Below, piece after piece: positions 1 through 4,611 of a stretch of 6,176 nucleotides of DNA; positions within the stretch are counted from its first letter, which is position 1; each line of letters starts with the position of its first letter. The DNA comes from Gammaproteobacteria bacterium (GTDB lineage: Bacteria > Gemmatimonadota > Gemmatimonadetes > Longimicrobiales > Gaopeijiaceae). The stretch is taken from contig VYDD01000276.1 in the NCBI GenBank assembly GCA_009843625.1, positions 1 to 6,176 of the forward strand. The letters run 5' to 3'. The position numbers were made by a program, and so were the translations under genes. The notes under the pieces were generated by a model, which did no database searches, was not told the DNA's origin, and saw only the letters and a program-made list of their open reading frames with translations.

Positions 1-1
1 C

Positions 2-715
2 GCGCAGTACCATCGAGCGCGATACGGAAGAGGCGACCGGGCGGATGCGCGAGTTGCTGGTCAAGGCGTGGCTCCGGCCCCTGATCGTCGGCCTGAGCCT
101 CTGGCTCGGTTTCTTCGGCGGAAGCTGGGCGACGATGCACTGGTTGGCGGGAAGCATCCAGAGCCGGATCGAGACGCGCGCCGAACTGGGCCGGGACATA
201 GAGGACGCCCAGAGGACGCTGGCCCAACTGGAAGTGGACACCTGGGGGCTCGTGTTCCACGAGATCGAGGGCGAGCGGTTCGTCGTGGTGCCGGACGGGG
301 CGGTGGACGATCCGCCCTGGTGGGTGGACGGTCGCCCGGCGTTGAAGCTGTCGAACGAGTGAAGGAGGTCTATGACCGCGTTAGAGGAGCAGTTGACGAG
401 GGCCTTGCGGAGGTTGTCCGCGCAGTACGAGACGGAGCAGCAGCGGCAATCCGGGCAGGCCGAAGCCTTGCGGCAGCACGTCGAAGCCTTGCGAGGGCGC
501 GTCGAGCGGCAAAGCGGGGAGAACAAAGCCTTGCGGCAGCGTGTCGAGCGGCTGAGCGCGGAGAACGAAGTCTTGCAGCGGCAAATCGAGCGGCTCGACG
601 TGCTGGCGACACGCTTGGCCGAGTATTTCGGGACATCCGCCGTCGCGAGACCGCGCGGCCTCCGTATCTGATGCGCCGCCCGGGACCAGATCGCGATCAG
701 GGTCCGAGCCGCTGA
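2..715 (+). CDS. Putative relaxase C-terminal tail overlapping mbeB/mbeD-like genes (5' partial)
   Basis: Seen: this frame is open from the window edge to a TGA at 713-715, about 237 codons, across both MbeB/MbeD-like genes, which use another frame. Its second half, from about base 350, reads as an Ala/Arg-rich helical region with repeated 'RSLAAA', 'QSLAAA' and 'AARRA'-like blocks, ending in 'DRDQGPSR'. Known: in ColE1, mbeB and mbeD lie wholly inside the 3' part of the relaxase gene mbeA in another frame, and the relaxase catalytic domain is N-terminal. Inference: this is the non-catalytic C-terminal tail of a MobA/MbeA-like relaxase whose nicking domain is left of the window. Caution: GC-rich coding DNA often leaves other frames open, and third-position GC preference is clearly stronger in the MbeB/MbeD frame. 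No catalytic motif is visible here. It may be a shadow frame. Confidence 0.45.
   Translation, partial: AQYHRARYGRGDRADARVAGQGVAPAPDRRPEPLARFLRRKLGDDALVGGKHPEPDRDARRTGPGHRGRPEDAGPTGSGHLGARVPRDRGRAVRRGAGRGGGRSALVGGRSPGVEAVERVKEVYDRVRGAVDEGLAEVVRAVRDGAAAAIRAGRSLAAARRSLARARRAAKRGEQSLAAACRAAERGERSLAAANRAARRAGDTLGRVFRDIRRRETARPPYLMRRPGPDRDQGPSR
3..362 (+). CDS. MbeB/MobB-like mobilization protein (5' partial)
   Basis: Accessory protein of plasmid-type conjugative mobilization. MbeB/MobB proteins assist the relaxase and attach to the inner membrane. Seen: the frame is open to the window edge, so the true start is probably further left and the ATG at 45 is internal; 119 residues are visible. Counting from that ATG, residues about 12-33 are one hydrophobic, Trp/Gly-rich membrane segment ('LIVGLSLWLGFFGGSW'). 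A short helix follows (about 36-63), then a small C-terminal domain with 'DTWGL', 'GERFVVVP' and a 'W-VDGRPALKLSNE' ending. That TM-helix-'TWG'-'FVVLP'-'KLS-E' order is what I recall of MbeB-like proteins. The stop is 9 bases before the mbeD-like start, in the same frame, so the two are probably translated together. The missing N-terminus, normally a helical relaxase-interacting part, cannot be judged. Family assignment is by recognition without a search. Confidence 0.68.
   Translation, partial: RSTIERDTEEATGRMRELLVKAWLRPLIVGLSLWLGFFGGSWATMHWLAGSIQSRIETRAELGRDIEDAQRTLAQLEVDTWGLVFHEIEGERFVVVPDGAVDDPPWWVDGRPALKLSNE
372..671 (+). CDS. MbeD/MobD-like coiled-coil mobilization protein
   Basis: Small coiled-coil protein of ColE1-type mobilization regions. 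In ColE1, MbeD is also linked to entry exclusion. Seen: 99 residues starting at ATG 372, with a strong AAGGAGG at 362-368 that overlaps the mbeB-like stop. The N-terminus 'MTALEEQLTRALRRLSAQYE' strongly recalls the MbeD signature 'MTELEKQL--ALEQL---Y'. Residues about 33-85 form nearly perfect heptads: ALRQHVE, ALRGRVE, RQSGENK, ALRQRVE, RLSAENE, VLQRQIE, RLDVLAT. The first and fourth places carry Ala/Leu/Val-type residues, so a dimeric or longer parallel coiled coil is expected. The usual family length is about 70-80 residues; the extra C-terminal stretch after 'LAEYFG' (about residue 86) is Arg-rich and of unknown role. Third-position GC preference is strong in this frame, which supports real coding. 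No transmembrane segment or signal peptide. Confidence 0.7.
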   Translation: MTALEEQLTRALRRLSAQYETEQQRQSGQAEALRQHVEALRGRVERQSGENKALRQRVERLSAENEVLQRQIERLDVLATRLAEYFGTSAVARPRGLRI

Positions 716-770
716 CCATGGCGTCCAGTCGCTTGCCACCCGAACGCCGCAGCGCCCGCCGTGCCGTCAG

Positions 771-815
771 CCGCCCGTCTGGCGGAGACGCGGCCCCGGC
801 GCGACGTTTCAAACG
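771..815 (+). promoter_or_regulatory. Structured leader upstream of the integrase
   Basis: The 134 bases between the relaxase-frame stop (715) and the integrase start (850) hold no convincing gene. They contain four adjacent 5-base blocks at 771-790: CCGCC, CGTCT, GGCGG, AGACG. Block 1 is complementary to block 3 and block 2 to block 4, so the RNA could form either of two hairpins or a compact pseudoknot. Just downstream, 805-815 (CGTTTCAAACG) is an 11-base palindrome that could be an operator. Both lie within about 80 bases of the integrase start and could control its expression. This is inference from base pairing only; short repeats arise often by chance in GC-rich DNA. Confidence 0.25.
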
Positions 816-837
816 CGCAGATCGTGCAGTCCATCAC

Positions 838-844
838 GAGAGGA
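838..844 (+). promoter_or_regulatory. Ribosome binding site that fixes the integrase start
   Basis: GAGAGGA at 838-844 lies 5 bases before the ATG at 850-852 (a second in-frame ATG follows at 853). The frame is open back to an ATG at 718, but that start has no comparable Shine-Dalgarno sequence. It would also add 44 Arg/Ala-rich residues unlike an integrase N-terminus. Confidence 0.6.
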
Positions 845-849
845 ATCGA

Positions 850-2016
850 ATGATGGCTCGCTCGAAACGAAGTCGGCGCTCGTACAGCGCCGGCGAATGG
901 GGCCGGAATCGGGTACGGGTGTTCCCAGATCCGAAGACCGGCCGATACCAGATCGAGTGGCGCGAGAACGGGCGCAGGCTCACGAGGTCGCTCAAGCACC
1001 GTGACAGGTCGCGGGCCAAGAGGCAGGCGGACGAGGTTGCCGCTGGCTTCGCGGTCCACGAGCCCAACGGCCAGACCGAGGCCGAGCCCGAGCTGCTCAC
1101 CCTGGGAACGCTTCTTGACATCTACGGCGACGAGGTGACCCCCACCAAGAGCGAGCGGTCCCGGAGGTACGACCGGGTCGCGATGAAGATGTTCATCAAG
1201 GTCTTCGGCAGGCAGAGGAAGCCCGCGACGCTTTCCCAGCGGGACTGGGACCGGTTCATCCGGGCGCGGCGGGCGGGCAAGGTCGGCCCGAGCCGCTCGC
1301 CGGTGTCCGACCGGACGATCGAAAAGGATCTGAGGTTCCTGCTGGCGGTCCTCAACTGGGCCACGAAATCGAGGGACGAGGAGGGGAAACTCCTCCTCGA
1401 CTCCAATCCCCTCAGAGGCCTCAAGGTGCCGAAGGAGAAAAACCCCACCCGCGTGGTTCTCAGCCAAGCCGAGTACGAGGCATTGCTTCAGGCGTCTCTG
1501 GCGATGGACTGGCGGTTCCGCGTCGCACTGGTGGTTGCCCACGAGACAGGGCACCGGATCGGTGCCGTTCGCCAGCTGCGGTGGTCGGACATCGATATGG
1601 AACGCAGGACCATCCGGTGGCGAGGCGAGTGCGCGAAGACTGGATACGAGCACCGGACGCCGGTGACGGCCGAGGTGCTCGCCGTCCTGGAGGAGGCGAG
1701 GAGGCGGAATCCCGGAATCGGAGACGCTCCGCTGCTACCCGCGCCCAAGAACCCCTCCGCATGCATCGGGCGCTCACTGGCCCGCGACTGGTGGGACAGG
1801 GCCGAGGCGCTCGCCGGGCTGCCGCCCAAGCGACTCCGCGGCTGGCACTCCCTGAGGCGGAAGTTCGCCTCCGACCTCATGAATCAGCCGCTCAAGGTCC
1901 TCTGCGAACTCGGCGGATGGAAGACGGCCGAGACGGTCCTTCAGTGCTATCAGCGCGCCGACGAGGATCGGCTCAGGCAAGCTCTTGAGCAGCGCCAGAG
2001 GACCATTTCCCGCTAA
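850..2016 (+). CDS. int: Tyrosine-type site-specific recombinase (integrase)
   Basis: Catalyses insertion and excision of the element by cutting DNA through a covalent 3'-phosphotyrosine. The 388-residue length is typical for integrases of genomic islands. Seen: an N-terminal basic region (about 1-80) with a beta-rich 'VRVFPDPKTGRYQIEW' stretch like arm-binding domains; a SAM-like core-binding domain (about 85-190, 'LTLGTLLDIYGDE' to 'NPLRGLKVPKEKNP'); and a catalytic domain (about 200-370). Active-site residues are Arg236 (ETGHRIGAVRQL), hairpin Lys263 (CAKTGYEHRTPV), His333 and Arg336 (WHSLRR), Trp357 (GGWKT, the common replacement for the second His) and nucleophile Tyr367 (QCYQRA). All are intact, so the enzyme is probably active. 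The gene runs towards the 3' end of tRNA-Pro, with its stop inside a palindrome and 52 bases from that tRNA, as expected for a tRNA-targeting integrase. Start at 850 is chosen by the Shine-Dalgarno sequence; 718 is the longer alternative. Confidence 0.95.
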   Translation: MMARSKRSRRSYSAGEWGRNRVRVFPDPKTGRYQIEWRENGRRLTRSLKHRDRSRAKRQADEVAAGFAVHEPNGQTEAEPELLTLGTLLDIYGDEVTPTKSERSRRYDRVAMKMFIKVFGRQRKPATLSQRDWDRFIRARRAGKVGPSRSPVSDRTIEKDLRFLLAVLNWATKSRDEEGKLLLDSNPLRGLKVPKEKNPTRVVLSQAEYEALLQASLAMDWRFRVALVVAHETGHRIGAVRQLRWSDIDMERRTIRWRGECAKTGYEHRTPVTAEVLAVLEEARRRNPGIGDAPLLPAPKNPSACIGRSLARDWWDRAEALAGLPPKRLRGWHSLRRKFASDLMNQPLKVLCELGGWKTAETVLQCYQRADEDRLRQALEQRQRTISR

Positions 2017-2041
2017 ATTAGCGGGAACAAAAAGCGGGAGT
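2007..2041. repeat. Palindrome and direct repeats at the integrase stop
   Basis: TTCCCGCTAA (2007-2016) and TTAGCGGGAA (2018-2027) are exact reverse complements separated by one base. The first arm contains the integrase stop TAA (2014-2016). A further copy of AGCGGGA lies at 2033-2039, 13 bases from the one at 2020-2026, giving two direct and one inverted copy. Neither strand has a T-run directly after the palindrome, so it is not a classical terminator. The position between int and the tRNA suits integrase or excisionase binding sites, or autoregulation. That role is inferred. Confidence 0.6.
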
Positions 2042-2047
2042 CGCTTT
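2029..2047 (-). terminator. Probable terminator of tRNA-Pro
   Basis: On the - strand, downstream of the tRNA, AAAGCG (2047-2042) and CGCTTT (2036-2031) form a 6-bp stem with a 5-base loop. The 3' arm runs into a stretch of five T (2033-2029). It lies 22 bases beyond the tRNA 3' end. The stem is short and half A-T, so it is a modest terminator. If the attachment core is in the tRNA 3' end, the integrated element supplies this sequence. Confidence 0.4.
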
Positions 2048-2068
2048 AACGAAATCCCGTAACACCAA

Positions 2069-2093
2069 TCGGGGCGGCCGGATTCGAACCGGC
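2069..2093. other. Inferred attachment site core in the tRNA-Pro 3' end
   Basis: The T-arm and acceptor 3' half of tRNA-Pro face the integrase gene. Tyrosine integrases commonly recombine within tRNA 3' ends and restore the gene, so one junction of the element is expected here. The tRNA is complete, as such restoration predicts. The second copy of this sequence, which would mark the other end of the element, is not present in bases 1-2068 and must lie left of the window if the idea is right. Exact core boundaries cannot be read from one junction. Confidence 0.4.
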
Positions 2094-2142
2094 GACCTAC
2101 TGCTCCCAAAGCAGGCGCGCTACCGGGCTGCGCCACGCCCCG
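2069..2142 (-). tRNA. tRNA-Pro (anticodon UGG)
   Basis: Decodes proline CCN codons, chiefly CCA and CCG. The full cloverleaf is visible: acceptor CGGGGCG/CGCCCCG (7 pairs), D-stem GCGC/GCGC with loop AGCCCGGTA, anticodon loop TTTGGGA with UGG at 2108-2106, and T-stem GCCGG/CCGGC with loop TTCGAAT. The proline hallmarks C1-G72, A73, G35, G36 and G37 are present. The 3' CCA is not encoded: after A73 the DNA reads TTGG, so CCA must be added enzymatically. Oddity: the top pair of the anticodon stem is a C27/U43 mismatch. The gene sits at the junction between the mobile element and the chromosomal block and appears intact. Confidence 0.96.
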
Positions 2143-2162
2143 TCCGGTCTCGTCGTCCCGGA

Positions 2163-2191
2163 AGGATCGGTGATTTCGGCGGTCGCTTCAA
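2163..2191 (-). promoter_or_regulatory. Candidate promoter of tRNA-Pro
   Basis: On the - strand, TTGAAG (2191-2186) and GATCCT (2168-2163) are separated by 17 bases, about 20 bases upstream of the tRNA 5' end. The -35 match is fair and the -10 match is weak (three of six against TATAAT). Position and spacing are the main support. Confidence 0.28.
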
Positions 2192-2192
2192 T

Positions 2193-2224
2193 CCCCGCGC
2201 GTCAACGGACCATCCGTCGCGGGG
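2193..2224 (-). terminator. Hairpin downstream of rdgB, possible terminator
   Basis: CCCCGCG (2193-2199) pairs with CGCGGGG (2218-2224), and inside it ACGGA (2205-2209) pairs with TCCGT (2213-2217) across a 3-base loop. A 5-base bulge on one side separates the two stems. It lies 66 bases beyond the rdgB stop and just upstream of the tRNA promoter candidate, where the rdgB transcript would be expected to end. No T-run follows on the - strand, so it would be an unusual or factor-assisted terminator. Confidence 0.35.
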
Positions 2225-2289
2225 CGTTCGCAACGGATGTGCCCGCCGGACCGCGCGCGAGCCGGTGAGAGGGCGGCAGTCCGGGACCG

Positions 2290-2934
2290 TCAGTAGTGAA
2301 GCGTTTCGCGCAGGTGCCTGCCGAGCGCCCGGAAGGCCTTGCCCCTATGGCTGCGGGCATCCTTCTCTTCCGGTTCGAGTTCGGCGAAGGTCCTGCCGGC
2401 TTCGGGGTCCAGGAAGTGCGGATCGTAGCCGAATCCGCCTTCGCCTCGCGGCTCCAGACCGATGGTCCCGGGCGCTTCGCCCCGGAACACCAGTGGTTCG
2501 CCCATGCCGAAGTGCAGCACCGCGACGCACACGAAGCGTCCGGTGCGCCGATGCGGCTTGTGGCTCGCGAGCAGCTTCACCAGATGCTCGTTGTTGGCTC
2601 GGTCGCGCTCCTCGCCGGTGAGGTCCGCTGAAGGCGCAAAGCGCTTGGAACGCACCCCCGGGGCACCATCGAGGATGTCGACTTCGAGGCCCGAATCATC
2701 GGCGATGGTGGCCGCTCCGCAGAGGCTGTTGAAATAGGCCGCCTTGGCCTTGGCGTTCTCCTCGAAGGTGTCGAAGGCCTCGACCTTGTCTTCCACGGGG
2801 GAATAGGGGATGCCCGCTTCATCGAGGCTGAGGACGCGCAGTCCGGGGTCCGTGCCCAGGATGCGCCGGATTTCGTCCAGCTTGTGGGGGCTTCGCGTGG
2901 CGGCGACCAGCGTGAGTGCGTGCGACGGGCTCAT
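2290..2934 (-). CDS. rdgB: dITP/XTP pyrophosphatase (RdgB/HAM1 family)
   Basis: Cytoplasmic house-cleaning enzyme that hydrolyses non-canonical purine nucleoside triphosphates (dITP, ITP, XTP) to the monophosphate and pyrophosphate, keeping deaminated bases out of DNA and RNA. Seen: 214 residues, close to the usual 195-210. Family signatures occur in order: 'ATRSPHKLDEI' (12-22, substrate-binding Lys), 'TFEENAKAKA' (56-65, metal-binding Glu), 'ADDSGLEVDILDGAPGV' (78-94, catalytic Asp), 'PRGEGGFGYDPHF' (162-174, base recognition) and 'KDARSHRGKA' (191-200, SHR triad). No key residue is missing. The ATG at 2934 has AGGAG seven bases upstream (2946-2942). The 180-base gap to rfaE2 suggests its own promoter, but I found no convincing -35/-10 pair. 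It is the chromosomal gene nearest to tRNA-Pro. Confidence 0.96.
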   Translation of the reverse strand: MSPSHALTLVAATRSPHKLDEIRRILGTDPGLRVLSLDEAGIPYSPVEDKVEAFDTFEENAKAKAAYFNSLCGAATIADDSGLEVDILDGAPGVRSKRFAPSADLTGEERDRANNEHLVKLLASHKPHRRTGRFVCVAVLHFGMGEPLVFRGEAPGTIGLEPRGEGGFGYDPHFLDPEAGRTFAELEPEEKDARSHRGKAFRALGRHLRETLHY

Positions 2935-3114
2935 TCGCGCGCTCCTGTTTGGCGGTTTCCTCGTCGGGGTGGGTTGCGAGTGCGCTCTGCTGCCGGGAGC
3001 GGACCTTGACGTTTCGCGAAGAAACTCTCTATGGGAACGGGTGCCGACGCAAGGGACGCTGTGAGGCGGCCGTGCGTTCGCGAGCGTGGAGGGCCGGGTC
3101 CGAATGAGGCAGGT

Positions 3115-3621
3115 TCATTCCGATGGCGCGGGTTGCGCCCGGCGGATGCGGCGCACGAGTTGGGTCGTGGATCTTCCCGGAAGGTACGGCACCACCACGA
3201 CTTCCCCACCCGCGGCCCGGACTTCGTCGCGGCCGACCATCTCTTCGATGGCGTAGTCTCCACCCTTCACGAGCACGTCCGGAAGCAGGGCCGCGATGAG
3301 CGCGCGGGGGGTGTCCGAGTCGAACGGGGTGATCACGTCGACGCTGGTGAGAGCTGCGAGCACGGCGGCGCGGTCCTCGAGGGAAGCGTAGGGGCGGTGC
3401 GGCCCCTTGAGGCGGGCGACGGAAGCGTCGGTGTTGAGTCCCACCACGAGCACGTCCCCCAGGGCACGGGCGGCCGACAGGTACTCCACATGGCCGCGGT
3501 GCAGAACGTCGAAGCACCCGTTCGTGAACACGAGGCGGCCGTTGCGGGGACGGCCGTGGCGGGCGAGAAGCGCGTCCACGGCGAGCACCTTGCGGCTCGG
3601 GGGGGCGGGGGCGTGCGTCAC
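3115..3621 (-). CDS. rfaE2: D-glycero-beta-D-manno-heptose 1-phosphate adenylyltransferase
   Basis: Transfers AMP from ATP to heptose 1-phosphate, giving ADP-heptose for the LPS inner core; cytoplasmic. Seen: 168 residues of a single nucleotidyltransferase Rossmann domain, equal to the C-terminal half of the E. coli bifunctional HldE. Motifs: 'TNGCFDVLHRGHVEYL' (33-48) with the ATP-binding HxGH at 41-44, 'GLNTDASVARLKG' (61-73), 'LVKGGDY' (117-123) and 'PGRSTTQLV' (148-156), the family's ISTTxxI-like signature. The kinase half is absent, so a separate rfaE1 should exist elsewhere. Start is GTG at 3621, overlapping the hemC stop in a GTGA, which suggests translational coupling; no clear Shine-Dalgarno sequence is seen. 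Related cytidylyltransferases share HxGH, but the KGGDY and STT motifs favour this function. Confidence 0.93.
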   Translation of the reverse strand: MTHAPAPPSRKVLAVDALLARHGRPRNGRLVFTNGCFDVLHRGHVEYLSAARALGDVLVVGLNTDASVARLKGPHRPYASLEDRAAVLAALTSVDVITPFDSDTPRALIAALLPDVLVKGGDYAIEEMVGRDEVRAAGGEVVVVPYLPGRSTTQLVRRIRRAQPAPSE

Positions 3622-4598
3622 AGGTCGGCGGGTGCGGGCGGAGCGCGGCGAAACTCCGCCAGCAGGTCACCCGCGCCGCGGCCCAGAAGGACCGTCGCCA
3701 CCTCGGCCGCGAGGCGCTCGGGCTCGGTCTGGCGGCCGGTGCGGTCGGCGCGGATGACCCGGCGGCCATCGGGGCTGAGCACCATCGCCCACAGCCGGAG
3801 GCCGCCCGGGTAGGGCAGTCCCAGCACGCCGACGGGCAGGTGGCAGCCCGCGCCCAGCAGACTGAGCAGCTCCCGCTCGGCCCGCACCGCTTGGCGGGTG
3901 GGGTGGTCGTCCAGCGACGCCGCCAGCCGCCGCGCCCGCTGATCGTCGCGGCGGACCACCACGGCGAGCGCGCCCTGCCCCGCGGCCGGCAGCCACGCCG
4001 TGCGCTCCAGAAGCTCGCTCGCGCGGTCGAGGAGACCCAGGCGCCCCAGCCCGGCGGCCGCGAGCACCAGCGCTTCGCATTCGCCCCGGTCGAGCTTGGC
4101 CAGCCGGGTGTCCACGTTGCCGCGCATGGGCACCACGGCGCAGTCCGGGCGGAAGGCGCGAGCGAGCGCGGTCCTGCGCGGGGAGCCGGTGCCGATGCGG
4201 GCGCCGGCGGGCAGGGTGGCGAGGGTGCGCTGGTCGTCCGGCGGCAGCACCAGCGCATCCCGCGGGTCCTCGCGCGCGGGCGTGGCGGCGACGCAGAGGC
4301 CCGGCGCCATGCGGGTCGGCAGGTCCTTCAGGGAGTGCACGGCCACGTCGACGTCACCGTCCAGAAGGGCGACGTCCAGTGCGCTGGTGAAGACGCCTTC
4401 GCCTCCGATGCGGGCGAGCGAGTCATCCGCCTGCTCGTCGCCCCTTGTGCGAACGACATGCAGCGACACGCTCGCTCCGGCGTCGCCCTCCAGAGCGGAC
4501 GCCACCTGTCGGCTCTGGATCAGGGCAAGCGCAGACCCCCGGGTCCCCAGCCGCAGTCGGGGCCTCTCCGGTCTGACCTGCGAGGGACCTGCAGACAC
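3618..4598 (-). CDS. hemC: Hydroxymethylbilane synthase (porphobilinogen deaminase)
   Basis: Condenses four porphobilinogen molecules into hydroxymethylbilane for tetrapyrrole (heme, sirohaem, cobalamin) synthesis; cytoplasmic. Seen: 326 residues from GTG 4598, close to the usual 300-320. Motifs in that numbering: 'RLGTRGSALAL' (16-26), 'AVHSLKDLP' (86-94) with catalytic Asp92, 'GTGSPRR' (136-142) with the cofactor-binding Arg pair, 'MRGNVDTRL' (158-166), 'AAGQGALAV' (205-213), and 'GAGCHLPVG' (249-257) with Cys252, the dipyrromethane attachment site. Oddity: the loop usually GGKG(L/F)F reads GGEGVF (65-70), so the common Lys is Glu. Start choice: TTG at 4643 would add 15 residues and overlap the antiporter gene by 32 bases. 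GTG 4598 lies 13 bases after that gene's stop and leaves a short N-terminus. The Shine-Dalgarno sequence is weak (GGGG). hemC probably follows the antiporter gene in one transcript. Confidence 0.94.
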   Translation of the reverse strand: MSAGPSQVRPERPRLRLGTRGSALALIQSRQVASALEGDAGASVSLHVVRTRGDEQADDSLARIGGEGVFTSALDVALLDGDVDVAVHSLKDLPTRMAPGLCVAATPAREDPRDALVLPPDDQRTLATLPAGARIGTGSPRRTALARAFRPDCAVVPMRGNVDTRLAKLDRGECEALVLAAAGLGRLGLLDRASELLERTAWLPAAGQGALAVVVRRDDQRARRLAASLDDHPTRQAVRAERELLSLLGAGCHLPVGVLGLPYPGGLRLWAMVLSPDGRRVIRADRTGRQTEPERLAAEVATVLLGRGAGDLLAEFRRAPPAPADL

Positions 4599-4611
4599 TC
4601 GAGCCCCGGGG

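Noticed and set aside
450..610. Possible CRISPR-like or tandem repeat array
   Set aside because: The repetition follows the 21-base heptad periodicity of a coding coiled coil. There are no repeat-spacer units.
718..849. Upstream ATG extension of the integrase
   Set aside because: The 44 added residues are Arg/Ala-rich and unlike integrase N-termini. The ATG at 850 has a proper Shine-Dalgarno sequence.
697..1653. Long open frame on the - strand opposite the integrase
   Set aside because: Pro/Arg-rich translation with no recognisable domain, lying antisense to a well-supported integrase. GC-rich DNA with few T/A-rich stops explains it.
1918..1920. Trp in place of the second catalytic His in the integrase
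   Set aside because: His/Trp exchange at this place is common in active tyrosine recombinases, so it is not evidence of inactivation.
3011..3025. Small inverted repeat GTTTC/GAAAC with a 5-base loop between rfaE2 and rdgB
   Set aside because: Only five pairs and no T-run on either strand, so too weak to call a terminator or operator.
3029..4258. 409-codon - strand frame across hemC and rfaE2
   Set aside because: Same strand as hemC and rfaE2 but a different frame. Low-complexity Arg/Pro/Ala translation, and it would overlap two clearly recognised enzymes.
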